Below, in pieces: positions 24,513-36,455 of a DNA stretch of 64,000 bases (positions within the stretch are counted from its first letter, which is position 1; each line of letters starts with the position of its first letter). Location of the stretch: positions 9,870,010 through 9,934,009 of the forward strand of contig OY986972.1 in the NCBI GenBank assembly GCA_963920575.1, in the 5' to 3' direction. A program made the position numbers and the translations under genes. This DNA is from Narthecium ossifragum. Taxonomy: Eukaryota > Streptophyta > Magnoliopsida > Dioscoreales > Nartheciaceae. The notes under the pieces are model-generated. The model searched no databases, was not told the DNA's origin, and was given only the letters and a program-made list of their open reading frames with translations.

Positions 24513-25877
24513 GTGGAGGTGGCTAGCGAGGGCGTGTGTTTGCCCTCCCAGCGCAAGAGCAGCCGGACACCATTCAGTGTACCAACCGCCACCGCAGTAT
24601 CAGCAGTACCAGCAGAGCCATCCATACTCAGAGGTATCTTTCAGCTTTCCAGTTCTTTAGTAGATGTTCTGATAGATTCAGGGGCGTCTCATTCCTATGT
24701 TGTTAGCTTGTATGTGGCATCACTAGGATTAGAGACCAGTTGGCTAGAGGTGGCACAGTCAGTGGACTCCTCGATCGGCGGGACAGTTAAGGTAGAACGG
24801 GTCTGTCGATCGTGTTCGTTGGAGGTTGGAGTCCTCCATGTCTGTCTAGACCTGCGGGTGCTAGACATGACCGGCTTTGACGTGATACTCGGTATGGACT
24901 GGTTAGCAACATACCGACCCATCATCGACTGTGGTCGCCGGATGGTGGTCGCTTGGACACCTGACAGGACACGATTTGTGTTGTTGAGGGATCAGTTCTC
25001 AGCCGATTTTTTTGATTGTGGTGTGGGAAGGCCTGCCGGTGAGCTTTTAGCCTTGTTGGGCGGGTTGTCCCTGTTTGGTTTTGAGGGGCTGCAACAAAGC
25101 AATTTTTCCAGGATCGTGTGTGACTTTGAAGACGTGTTCCCCGAAGTGTTGCCAGGGATTCCACCATCCAGAGAGGTCGATTTTGAGATCGACCTAGTAC
25201 AAGGTACTGCACTGATCTCTCTCCCAACTTTCAAGATGGCACTAGCAGAATAGAGCGAGTTGAGGACCCAGTTGGACGAGCTGACCTGCAGATGGTTCAT
25301 CCGTCCCAACATGTCTCCCTGGGGGGCGCCAGTCTTGTTCGCAAAGAAGAAGGATGGTACTCTTCGACTTTGCATAGACTACAGACGGCTCAACAGGGTG
25401 ACATTGAGGAACATGTATCCGACGCCGCGGATCGATGACCTGTTTGACCAGTTACATGGATCTTCAGCTTTTTCAAAGATCGACCTCCGCACAGGCTACC
25501 ACCACTTGAGACTTTGGGATTGCGACATCCCGAAGACGGCTTTTTAGACTCGGTACGGCCTATACGAGTTCATGGTGATGTCGTTTGGGCTAACGAACGC
25601 AACAGTAGCGTTCAGGGATCTAATGCAGAGGATCTTTTGACCGTTACTAGATCAGATCATGGTGGTGTTCCTCGACAACATTTTGATCTACTCTCGGTTA
25701 GAGGAGCATGGGCGACACTTGACGACAGTGTTGCAGCTACTTCGGAAGCATTGGCTATATGCCCAGGCTTCCAAGTGTGAGTTATGACTTGCACTGGTGG
25801 GATTTCTTGGACATGTGGTGTCGTCAGCAGGGATCTTAGTTGACCCTGCCAAGGTCGAGGCAGTGGTGCAGTGACAG
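24513..25877 (+). pseudogene. Element C protease and reverse transcriptase (decayed, truncated)
   Basis: One frame with stops at 25251, 25545, 25638 and 25779. The protease has the aspartic site DSGASHSYV near 24676 and the FDVILGMDWL block typical of Ty3/gypsy. The RT reads [24 protein letters not shown], then [14 protein letters not shown]. The catalytic F-x-DD box is FLDNILIYS: the second Asp is Asn (25677-25679), so the polymerase is dead independently of the stops. It stops at VEAVVQ, where LTR D begins. RNase H is 20.6 kb away at 46466. Confidence 0.9.
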
Positions 25878-27121
25878 TGTGAGGACCCGTACCTCCAACC
25901 CGGTTTGACCACTTAGGTCGAGGGTCTGGTTCGGTTGGTTTGGCTTGGCTGGCCTTGCTTCGCGATCTCCTTTGATCGTTGCGGCTCCGGGGGTAACTTG
26001 GTAAATTACCCTTAGCGGAGTTGGTTTCACACATGTGTTGCGCACACACGGCCTTGTAATGATGTATGTGCTTGATGAAACCATTAGGAGTACGACAGAT
26101 CGGAGGATCTGAGTTCGATTGTAAGTATCAAGATTTGAGCGGCCATGATTAAATCTGGCTAATCAAGCAGTCAGGAGACTTAATCACAGCTCGATTAAAC
26201 CCATACCCCTTTTAAACCATTCTCTCGTTAGGGCACCCCGGATCGCGATGAGAGAGTGTCACGTCCCGACCCGCGAAAGCCCAATCGGGCCAGGCGACGC
26301 GAACCGAAACCTAACGAATCGCAAAATTTTTTTGGCGAGGGTTCCCTCTAACCTATTGGTCTCCCTAAACAAGTCATCAAAAACACCCTCAAATTAAAAA
26401 CTATAAATTAGTGAAGCTCAAACCACAGATCACAAACCCAAGTGTTTAAAATACATATCCTTGGAGAGGGAAAGATTAAAATATAACATTTATACTCCCG
26501 TAGGAGGCTAACTAACATAGGGTTCAAAACAGTAAAAGATCGCCACCTCTCAGACTATGCCTGGCGCTGCCGTACCGCTGACCAACTGCCCAGTAGGAGC
26601 CAGCGAAGAGGAGCTAACGCCTGCACCTGCAAAACGTAGCCCGGGTAGGAGTGAGCAACTAAGCTCAACAGGGAAACTACACTACGACACACAGAAGGAA
26701 GAGGGGAACACAACAGTGTCGCCCTCAAGTAAGACCTGGGTGTATATAGAGATCCCATAACCCCACCGCGTGTCCCTGAGGTCCACGATCATGGTCTTCT
26801 AGAAGAACTGGTCACATGATGGATCACACTCAGTAAGCAGGAACCAACACTGCTGACTCACAAGCAGGGAACTGGCACTGTTGGCAGGAAATGGCACCAC
26901 TGAGTAGGCAACCCCTCTACTCAAGAGTCATCACAGTGGGACACCGGCTACACCTCAGAATCTGACTCGAGGCCGACACGACCTCTACAATCATCAAACA
27001 CAGGTGTACGAGTCATCTAGGCTTATTATCGAATTCGACTGTACACCACAATTCAAACCAGGTCCATACTACCCGACCCCGGTCCTAGGGCTAAATCCGA
27101 GCTTCCAAGCCTCAAGACGGT

Positions 27122-28561
27122 TGATGAGTGCATGAAAGTGCACTCTGAATAGCCTTATAACCATCTCAATTGCTAGATAATTAGCCTTAATCAACATCTT
27201 TATTACTATTTTTATATCTATATGTTGTTTCACATAGTTGTGTGGAAAATGCAGGAAAAAGGAGCAAAGAAGTTGAAAAGATTACATGGATCAACTTGAA
27301 AGATTAAACTGTACCTGCTCATGAAGAACCAGATAATGTGCCATATATGGTTGGAAAGCTCTTGAAGTCTAGATTCTGGAGAATTTTACGGTTCATGATT
27401 CCGAGTTTTCCACGGAAAGTTACAACATTTTTCGTAACAGTGCGCAAGTTGAATGAATAGTGACGGTCGACCGTGAGATCTGACGGTCGATCGTCGCGCT
27501 CAAAAATTCCCCCGAACGACCGTCGCATCGACCGTCACATGCAAAAATTCCCACGGTCGACCGTGGCATCATCCGTGGCATCGACCGTCAGCCTCTGTTA
27601 AGGAAAATACTTCTCAGGGTCGGTGCGAAGATCGACCGTCGCTCTTCCAAATTATTTTGTACAGTTGACGGTCGACCGCCAGATCAGCAGGGAGCGTATA
27701 ATGAGCCGGATCTAACCCGAGTTTAGGCCTATAAATACAATACTTAGGGTTATCAAAGGGGATCTTTTGGAGGACTTTTCTGGAGCATCTGGAGGAGAGG
27801 AAGCCGTGTTAGGGTTTTGTTTTCTTCGTCTTTCTTTGTTTATTTTTCTTTGAACACTTTTGTCGTCTTTATGATGAACATGAGTGGCTAGTTTCTTTTC
27901 TAAGGTACCGATGTAGCCCTAACTGAATCGTTCAATGTTATTGGATCATATTTATTTAATCAGTTTATTTTCCTTGTTTCATTCATTATTATAACTGAGA
28001 TCTTAAATACCTTTATCTGGCCAATAAAAGTATTATAGATTGTTTTATGTGAGATTGGGCGAGGGTTCATTCCCTAATCTTGCAGGATCTATGAATGAAT
28101 GAGTTTATGTCGAGGCCGGGTTCAAGCTAAGAGTATTCTTGGTTCATAATTGTTCTTCAGAGCTTAATGGATTCTTGGTTAACACTTAGTTATGGGTTCA
28201 TTAGCTAGGGTTAATTGAGGGTACTTGGTGAAGACCGCGGCCGAACGGATCATCATACCGGAAGAACGAGCCCTTGGAATTAAACTGAAATCTTTATTGA
28301 TTCAATGCATAGAATGAGGATGTTATGGTGAAATCGGAACCTTAGTATTCATCCATCATATTTCCATCGTTTTCTTATTTCGTTATTAAATCTTCTATTC
28401 TCAATACTTCATATCTCTTATTTTCCCTTCCTTATTTTCTTTCTTTTCTGTTCTTTAGCGTTTTACTCTAATAATCTTTGCAAATCTCTGTTCTTTCTCG
28501 TCTTGCTACTATACTGATTGCACCGATTCGTATACTTGCGAGATATAAAATTTATTCAATA
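27122..28561 (+). mobile_element. Solo LTR K1
   Basis: TGATGAGTGCATGAAA to ATTTATTCAATA, 1440 bp, flanked by perfect duplications ACGGT (27117-27121 and 28562-28566). TATA box TATAAATA at 27730-27737. Colinear with K2 (47158-48677) on both sides of the palindrome array. No internal region or PBS. The block order (TATAAATA, GATCTTTTGGAGG, ATGAACATGAGTGGCTAG) resembles the F LTRs, so a Tat/Athila-type origin is likely but not proved. Confidence 0.88.
27462..27690. repeat. GGTCGACC-type palindrome array in K1
   Basis: ACGGTCGACCGT at 27463-27474, CACGGTCGACCGTGG near 27552, and further CGGTCGATCG and GATCGACCGTCG sites, ending about 40 bp before the TATA box. At the same place K2 has GATCGATC-type sites instead. 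Confidence 0.85.
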
Positions 28562-30440
28562 ACGGTGACCAACAGATCACCCACGCCCTAACCATATGCA
28601 ACTAATGCACAACAAGGATGCATGCGATAAACATACACATATAAGCAATTAAGCATGCAGCAGGATGTGATGATAGCATAACAAGGTCTGGGCTCGGCAC
28701 ACTGCCGGCCCGGGGTGGTGAGCACATATTAAGGTATGGAATTGCTGCAATGGTACACCACCAACTGTCAGCCTGTTCACTAGCAACCTGCATCGGGAAG
28801 CAGCCTCACAAACAACAGAAGACAAACCACGCAGGTAAAGGCCCTCGACACACGCTGGCATGTAAGGCTATGAAAAGCAGTAGGGCTACTCGCCCACTTA
28901 TTCTAAACATCCCAGGAGTCATCACTCTCCTGGTTCACCACTACCCCTAATATGGGGCTAGCATGCTTAAGAGTATGTACAAAGTATAAAGCTATAAGAA
29001 ATCTGTACATACAAAGCCCTGCGGGCAAAACCAATGAAATTCCCTCTTTGTCATCAAAGGATCGATCTTTTCCTAAGTAGAACCGCCCATGTCTTCTTCT
29101 GCAACATGCATTGTTATTTTATAGTGCTATATATTCTTTCTCTCTTTTAAATCCTGCACATCCTCATATCATGTTTAAAGCCTAGGGCCGGCGGTGTGCT
29201 CGTTTCTTTTTATTTTGTGGGAATGGTAATAATGTGCGGGCCAGTGGTGCCCTGTGAATTGATTAACTGGGGGTGTACCCCATTGTACAATTTCTGACTG
29301 ACGGCGGTGCATGTCGTCGTAATGCCGAAATTTGGATTGAAACGTGATAAAACTGAAATAGCTTAGCTCCCTTTTATATCTTATATGCTAAATTGGACTT
29401 GCTTGATGAGATGTCATGTAGAGATATCTAGGCCTAGTTGTTTGAATAGGCTCATGCATGATGATTGCATTAGAGGCATTCAGGTTAGGTGATAGGCGAT
29501 GGATTCGATCGTCGATCCGGGGTTCTCGGGTAGCCCGAATCTAGCCCTAGGACCGGGGTTTGGGGTAGTCGAGGATTAGGATAGAATTGTCATCTATGAT
29601 TATGTTTGATATCATTTGAGGTTATTGCTATAGTCGACTATGGATTATACACTTCTATTTGAGGTGTAGAGGTCGTGTCGGTCTCCAAAGCCAAGTGCTA
29701 AGGATGGTTGTCGATATCCCTGACATGTGTATCCCCGCGAGAGATGGTATGACTGGGCAGGGTGGTACCTGGACAGGAGCCCGCAGTCTTTGATTCCTCT
29801 CGTTTGTTCTTGGGTGAGGGTGGGACCTGGACAGGAACCCTCGGGAATCGACGGGGTTATGGGGTCCCTTGGCATACCTTAGGTTTAGGCGGAGAACGAC
29901 ACAGTTGCAGTTTCCCTTCCTTTCTGTACGACGTAGAGTAGAATCCTACTGGGCATTGTTGCTCACCCTACCTGGGCTGCATCGGCCATGCAGGACGATA
30001 CAGTTTCTTCTTTCAGGTGTCCTTCTAGAAGATGGCGCGATATTTCAAGGTGATCGAGGACTTGGAGCTTCGAGGAGTTCTTCTACATATAATTTACTGT
30101 TTTAATCAATGATGTACAAATTGATGTATAACATGATGTATACAAGGATATAATTGTATGATTATTAATTCAGTTCTATGTGAGAAATGTTGTAATATTC
30201 TTTAATGTAGATATTGAGGAATGTAATGATATTAAGGTTGTAAAGTTGTAAAATTATAAAGTGTACAGGTTTCTCGTGTTTTAATTATAAGGGAGATTCT
30301 GCCAATTTTTTTGTATACACAGGAGGACTAAATGTTTTAAATTCATAGCAATTATATCTTTGTGCGCCAATTGATGATGTAAATAGGTTTAGGTGGCTCA
30401 CGCCTCGATCTGGATGGGTTTTCTGGGTCGGGGTATGACA

Positions 30441-32730
30441 GTGCGTGAGTAGACTAGGATGTCGTCGACGAACACCACCACGAACTGGTCTAAGTACGGT
30501 CGGAAGACCCTCTGTATCAGATCCATGAATGCTGCTAGTGCGTTTGTCAGGCTGAACGGCATCACCGTGAATTCGTACAACTCGTACCTCGTACGGAAAG
30601 CCGTCTTCGGGATGTCGCAATCCCGAATCCTCAGCTGGTGGTAGCCAGTACAGAGATCGATCTTCGAAAAGACCGAAGAGCCTCGGAGCTGGTCGAACAA
30701 GTCATCGATCCTCGGCATCAGATACTTGTTCTTCACCGTCACCCTATTCAGCTTCCTGTAATCAATTCAAAGACGAAGCGTACCGTCCTTCTTCTTTGCG
30801 AACAACATAGGAGCTGCCCAAGGTGACGTGCTGGCACGGATGAAACCTCTGTCGATCAACCCGTCTAGCTGGACCCTCAGCTCCCTCAGCTTTGCCGGTG
30901 CCATCCTGAAAGCTGGCAAAGAGATCGGCCCGAAACCTGGTACAAGATCTATCTGGAAGTCTACTGCTCTGGAAGGAGGAAGGCATGGTAGCTCATCTAG
31001 AAAGACATCAGTGAACTCACAAACTACTGCCGGCAAACTGCTCTCTCGACTGCCCTCTGCAGCGAACAAGGAAAGGCGCACTAGTAAAGCTGACAGCTGG
31101 CCCTCGCGCATGGGAAAACAACCACACATGAGGGAATCGGCCGACTGGCGATCCCCTAGCAAAATGAAACCAACGCTATTAGGTGTCCAAGCAGTCACCA
31201 TGCGACGACCACAGTCGATGACGGCTCGGTATGAAGTCAGCCAATCCATACCAAAAATCACGTCGAACCCGACCATGTCTAGCACCCGAAGGTCTAGAAA
31301 GACAAGGAGGCCCCCAACCTCCAACTCGCAAGAACTGCAGATCAGCTCAACACGAGCTCCTCCGTCGACCGGTGTGTCTAGGTGTAGTGTGACCCCAAGT
31401 GGCTCAGTCTCTAGCCCTAGCAATGGCACACACTCGCTAGCTACAAAGGAATGCGACGCCCCAGAATCAATCAAAACATCTACGAATGAACTGAAAAGCT
31501 GAAAGGTACCTCTGAGAACTAGAGGGTCAACTGGGGCTGGTGGAAGAGCTAGAGTCTGCTGGGATGGCGGGTACTGGTAGGACTGGAAAGGTGGCTAAAC
31601 TCTGTCTGGGTACTCGCGGTCTGGAAGCGCGTAGACTCCCCCTCTGGGACCGCCTCGACCTCCGCCATGACCTCTGCCTCTCCCGGCTCCTGGTGTCCGC
31701 CAACCTCCGCCACGAACGGACTGTGCCCTCAACATCGGACAGTCTCGACGAAAATGCCCTGGCTGCTGGCACTCGTAGCACACGGGAGGTCCAAGCGCTA
31801 GCAGGTGGCTTTGGCCTCCTCCCCCGGACGTCTGCCCCTGAGGCCCAGCCGTGAGAAGTGGCTGGCCTCCCTGCCTTGGCTGCTGCTGGTACTGGGGTGG
31901 GTGACGCTGGTATGGCTCCCGGTGTCGTGAGTATCTCTGCTGCCTCCACGAACCTCCTCTGCCCTGAGCTGCTCTCTGCGGTTGTCCTCTGCCACTGGCG
32001 CTCGCAGACGACGTCGGCTGGACTGCCCTGGGCCGCGGCTCCTGCGATTGGGCCTCAACAGCTAAGGCACAGTCCAGTGCCTTTGCGTACGTGCTAGCGC
32101 GCTAAGCCGCGATCAGCCGCTTGAGGTCGGGCCTAAGCCCCCACTGGAACTGCTCCGGTCTAGCAAGAGGGTCTGCTGACACCGCCCCGGCAAACCTGGC
32201 TAGTCTAGTGAACCTAGCTGCATACTGCACTACCGACTGAGTACCCTGAGAATGGGTCTGGTACTCACGGACAAGGGCCGAGCGTGCACTGCGGGGAAAG
32301 AACGCGCCGAGAAAAGACGAACGAAACACGACCCATGATGGGTCACTCCCGTCCCTGGCGGCCTGAACAGAATGCCACCAGTCCAAAGCTTCCCCGTCGA
32401 GCTAGAACGTGGCAAGTCTGACCCGAATCCGATCATCCTGGATGAACAGAGTGTCAAGGACGTGACTGACTCCCTCCAGCCAGTCGTCCGCCACCTCTGG
32501 ATCACCTCCAGCACCGCTGAACCTAGGCGGGTTCAGCCTCTGGAAGTTGACCACCGCTGTCACAACAACACGCTGGTCGAGTGGAGGACAGACCTCCTCG
32601 GCGACGAAAGAAGCAACCTCCTCCATCACGACCTCAATCCTAGGCTCTGGCTTTGGTGCAGGTCCCCGGGGCAAGGCTGCGTTGGCGCCTAAGGCCCGTT
32701 AGGCTGCGCGCTCATCGCACGCACTACCAC
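30441..32730 (-). pseudogene. Element E gag-protease-RT, nearly intact single frame
   Basis: Read on the minus strand from 32730 to 30441, one frame holds with only five stops: a TAA near 32694, TAG at 32402 and 32102, one near 31595, and a TGA near 30767. No frameshift is needed. Order: gag core (NPPRFSG, WLEGVSHVLD), LDGEALDWW, an intact CCHC knuckle CYECQQPGHFRRDC (31739-31780), a Gly/Arg-rich RNA-binding tail, protease DSGASHSFV (about 31471), FDVIFGMDWL, then RT with intact FVDDILVYS. The RT is cut at 30441 by the end of LTR D. Single-frame gag-pol is usual for Tekay/Del chromoviruses. Several stops could be CAG to TAG changes. Confidence 0.9.
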
Positions 32731-34129
32731 TGTCGCGCCACGGCCCAGAAAACCCATCCGGACCGGGACACGAGGGGGGGGGGTTCCTACATCTATTAAC
32801 ATCAACTGGTGGAAACAGTTACAAACAAAACAGAGAGCAAAAGTAATTCTGACAACTACTATTCCATCACAATTCAAAATTGTACATACATCAGAGTTAC
32901 ATCAAGATTTACATATATCAGTCCTCAAGTACAAAAGATATTATAAACCTCAAAAAGTTACATCATCGGTAGTCTCCTGAAAAGCACAACAGAAGCCATC
33001 TTGGCCCTCAAACATGTCCTGATGTCGACGCGCCGCCACAGGACGAGCAACCGGGGCCCATAGAATGAGAGCTGGTACATGCACCTGCAAATACCGCAAC
33101 CCAGATAGGAATGAGCAAAAGCTCAGCAGGGTTCTACTCTACGACAGGCACAATGAAGGCAACAACAACTGTACTAACTCTGTGCAAAGTACTGAGGGCT
33201 GTCAAGGACCCCATAAATCCAGTCAATAACCCGAACGGTACCTGTCCAAATACGTCGCTCCGACAGCCACTGTTCAAGGATGGACCACATCCGACAATCC
33301 CTGACATAGGGTGGACATGACGATACCAATAGGACACCCCTCTCCAAGCGGGACCTTCACACTTTGCGGAACAACTGTGGTTATGACAACCAACTCTCAG
33401 CACTCAAAGCAACAGAGCTAACACGACCCCTAAACTCCAAATCAAAAGCTAAGGCTTGCCAGGGAGCTCATAAATCCCATCGATACTCCCAGGGTACCTC
33501 TCCATGTAACCCTCTCCCGCCACAACAAGGAGAACCTCAGCACATGTAGAACACCCTTACCCATGCTGGATACCAAGCATGATGACACATGTCGGGGTAA
33601 CGACATCCACCTCTTAGCAATTGATACAGGAGTACAAGGAACGAACTTCAAACATAAGATTAACAGTGCTACAGTCAAACCCTAGGCCTCGCTACCAAGC
33701 CTCAGTCCTAGAGCTAGATCCGGACTACCCGAGAGCCCCGAATCGGCGGTCAACCACCACCCACGCCTACCCTAACATGCCTCTAATACACAAGGAAGCT
33801 AGGCAATACAACAGTATAAACAGGCAACAATCAAGGGCACACCTTCGGCCCATTTATACTAAACATTCCCGAGGGTCATGACTCCCTCGGTTAACCACAA
33901 AGCGATAAAGGGCATATAGTCAGCCCATTTATTCTACATAATCCCGGAAGTCATCACTCTCCCGGTTCAATCACAAAGCGGTAACAGACAGCAGTTTATA
34001 GCAATATCACTAAACATGCCATTAAAGCGGTAAACAAACTATCATGGCAAGCCCCGCGGGCAAAACCGCCAAAACCGCATACATACGAAGCCCCGCGGGC
34101 AAAACAACCTAAAAAATGCATTCTGGTAC

Positions 34130-34375
34130 ATGTTGGATCGATCCAACATACCCCTGGATCGATCCGACTTGCCCTCGGATCAATCCAACTTGCCCTTGGA
34201 TCGATCCGACTCGGAAAAACCAAGAAAACCATTCTCTGTTACCCTCAAACACTGTTCCTGGGAAACACTGGATCGATCCAACATACCCATGGATCGATCC
34301 ACCTTCCACCAGCGAACAGACCATCTTGAGTGCAACTTGGATCGATCCAATATCCAATTGGATCGATCCCAACCG
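34130..34375. repeat. TTGGATCGATCCAA palindrome array
   Basis: Eight or nine sites, the best being TGTTGGATCGATCCAACA at 34131-34148 (18 bp perfect). A second block with the same TTGG/CCAA arms lies at 34745-34860, on the other side of the TATA box. Both blocks of this LTR use the same arms, which differ from those in other LTRs. Confidence 0.88.
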
Positions 34376-34717
34376 GCCCTCCGGCCAACTTTCGACATCG
34401 ATCACGGCCGGAAAACCAAACCAAACTTCACCAAACTTGGTGGGTTGGTAGATCTGATGCTCACGAAGCTACTCATGGCTTCAAAACCGGAAACCATCAC
34501 TTATACATGGAGATCTACTCAAAACAAACCCGAATTCGGTGAAAACGACGAAGAACACGAGGAAAACCCAACCAATCCGTAGGTAGAAACCCTACCTCGA
34601 CAAGAGCTACTTCAATCCACGAAGCCAAGCCTTGGATCTTCCTCAATCCTCTCAAGATTTTGCCGGATTTGAGCCCAATCGCAGTGGAATCGGAAAAGAA
34701 AAGAGAAAGGAAGCATC

Positions 34718-34739
34718 GCGTCCGCTTTTATACGGACGC
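34718..34739 (-). promoter_or_regulatory. LTR TATA box inside a perfect inverted repeat
   Basis: GCGTCCG (34718-34724) and CGGACGC (34733-34739) enclose CTTTTATA; on the minus strand this reads TATAAAAG in an 8-base loop. Equivalent to the arrangement at 283-303 but with shifted stem bases. Confidence 0.6.
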
Positions 34740-35063
34740 TCCAGTTCGGGTTGGATCAATCCAAACTCCACCTTGGATCGATCCAAACTCCACTGGCGGG
34801 CACCACTCCCTAGTGCATCCTGGATCGATCCAAAGTGGAGTTTGGATCGATCCAACCTACACAGGGAATCAGAATTGGGCCAAACTCAAGCCCAATTCCG
34901 AATCTTTCGACCCCGGGTCCACCTAACTATTCTATTCAAACACATACACAATCAAGGTCAGTGTGTGCACGCCCGGGTGTGAAACAAACCGACAATGTGC
35001 AATTTACCAAATTGCCCTTGTGGTCAACAATGAGCCACAGGAATAGAGGGACAGGTCCTCACA

Positions 35064-35105
35064 ACCACGACCCAAGACTGGACAGCTAGCCCGGCTCCCT
35101 GTCAT
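35064..35105 (-). pseudogene. Element E gag start
   Basis: ATG at 35105-35103 begins a 14-codon stretch that ends at the solo LTR; removal of the LTR and one TSD copy restores the frame that continues at 32730. The start codon lies about 190 bases after the PBS. Confidence 0.7.
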
Positions 35106-35295
35106 CTGCACGTTTACCAGAGACGACAAGCGTTCACTCGTAAGAAATCAAAACACGACAACAGTCAATAAAGTAAAAGCACAACACACATGAGCACGAA
35201 CAAACACACAGGAATGCTCTACTCCTAGAACTATCCCAATCCGTGCTCAAAACCTTAACCGCAAGCCTAATCCTATCCCTGGGACCTACAACCTG

Positions 35296-35308
35296 CTCTG
35301 ATACCAAG
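35296..35308 (-). other. Primer-binding site of element E
   Basis: On the minus strand TTGGTATCAGAG follows the LTR end GGTGTGACA and two spacer bases. Initiator methionine tRNA type, as in element C. Confidence 0.9.
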
Positions 35309-35845
35309 TTGTCACACCCCGACCCAGAAAACCCATCTAGAACGAGGCGTGAGGGTTCCTATCACTATTCACATCCAACTGGCACGATACATTTGCGAAA
35401 AATAGAGATAAACTTAAACAATTTAAACTCCAGAGGTAAAACTATAATTCAATCCATAAATACATCAAGTTGTACTGTTTAAACATCTGACTACAATTCT
35501 TATCAAACTCCTCCGAGGGAAAAGATATAATACATATAATCCAAAAATCCTCAAAGATGTTTATAATATACAAAACTATCAAAAAGTACAACAGTCATCC
35601 TGCAGCAACCTCAGACGCCTCTGGAAGTAGTCACGCCGGCTCTATTGCGGACGAACTGGCGCCTGCACCTGCAAACGCAACCCGGGTAGGAGTGAGCGAT
35701 AAGCTCAGCAGGGTTCTACTCTACGACACACTGAAAGAAGGAAAACAACAACGGTGTTGTCTCCCCACTCAAGCCTAAGGAATGCCACAGGGTCCCACAA
35801 CCCCTATCGATGTCTCAAGGGCTCCTGTCATGAAACCTCTCTCCA

Positions 35846-36455
35846 AACATAATGCTCCAAGCTTCAAGAACCTAAACTGATAGCACAGATTTTTTTTTTT
35901 TTGCATATGCACGCTCCAAGCTTCAAGAGCCTAAACTGATAGCACAAATAAAACATTTGTGTATGCATGCTCCATGTAACGCCCCGACCCTCCACTGGGC
36001 CCTGCTCCGCGGGCTCCCGGTCCGACCAGGATCCACCCGAGGGCCCCACCCGACACAATATTGTCCACTTTTGGACCATCGCAGAAATCTGGGAAAACTT
36101 CCCAGTGGGTCACCCATCGTGTGACTACTCCAGGTTGAGCACGCTTAACCATGGAGTTTTCTGACGGATCACTGCCATCACGGCTTTAAAACGCATTGTG
36201 TCTATAAAGAGCTTACTATATACTTATATCGAACCCTAGACCATATCCAGGCGTTGTGAGATTGCTTACCCGGCTACCCAACTCAGCCCTGCCCACCAGG
36301 CGCAGGCATCTTGTTCCACGGTAGACCCAGCGGGCCTTACACTCCAAGCTTCAAGAGCCTAAACTGATAGCACAAATAAAATATTTTACACATGTTTGCT
36401 CTAAGCTTTAAGAGCCTAAACTAACAGCAGAAATAAAATTGCTTTGAGAGTATGA
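35846..36455. repeat. Tandem array of four 57-60 bp units
   Basis: Each unit carries GCTCCAAGCTTCAAGAGCC followed by TAAACTGATAGCACAAATAAAA, starting near 35851, 35910, 35969 and 36397. The third unit is split by the Cassandra-like LTR (its remainder resumes at 36342). The last unit has several changes. Confidence 0.8.
35975..36341 (-). mobile_element. Cassandra-like TRIM solo LTR with 5S rRNA-derived promoter
   Basis: 367 bp, TG...CA ends on both strands, flanked by perfect duplications CTCCA (35970-35974 and 36342-36346). On the minus strand a segment (about 36185 to 36090) aligns with plant 5S rRNA: ATCCGTCAGAAAACTCC, then GGTTAAGCGTGCT (A-box region), then GATGGGTGACCCACTGGGAAG (C-box region). 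Cassandra elements are known small non-autonomous retrotransposons with 5S sequence in their LTRs. Only one LTR is present, so no internal PBS or PPT is visible. Confidence 0.85.

Larger units (their letters stand above)
26257..29076 (-). mobile_element. LTR A4, inverted, 5'-truncated, split by K1
   Basis: The minus-strand end GGGTCGGGACGTGACA lies at 26257. Sequence is colinear with other A LTRs through 27121 and 28562-29076, including the GCAAAACCAATGAAATT-like and GGATCGATCTTTTCC blocks. It breaks off inside the palindrome region, without the TGTGAGG start, so about 0.9 kb is deleted. Confidence 0.75.
25878..30440 (+). mobile_element. LTR D (related to J), interrupted and partly deleted
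   Basis: TGTGAGGACCCGTACC at 25878; end GGGTCGGGGTATGACA at 30440. The middle is replaced by an inverted family A LTR (26257-29076). Real D sequence is 25878-26256 and about 29077-30440, totalling 1.7 kb, so roughly 0.6 kb is missing relative to J (60172-62559). Left flank GACAG and right flank GTGCG do not match, so this is not a simple insertion. Confidence 0.7.
32731..35063 (-). mobile_element. Solo LTR, family A, inverted, inside gag of E
   Basis: Minus-strand start TGTGAGGACCTGTCC at 35063 and end GGGCCGTGGCGCGACA at 32731, 2333 bp. Duplications ACCAC at 32726-32730 and 35064-35068 are perfect. It shares a long C/G run next to its end with A1 (near 32772 and 22382), so the two are close relatives. 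Confidence 0.93.

Noticed and set aside
34130..34860. Regularly spaced palindromic repeats resembling a CRISPR array
   Set aside because: Spacing is irregular, units are imperfect, and they sit in a plant LTR with flanking duplications.
36090..36190. A functional 5S rRNA gene
   Set aside because: The similarity lies inside a short LTR-like unit with TG...CA ends and 5-bp duplications, and the sequence is diverged; a Cassandra-type element fits better.
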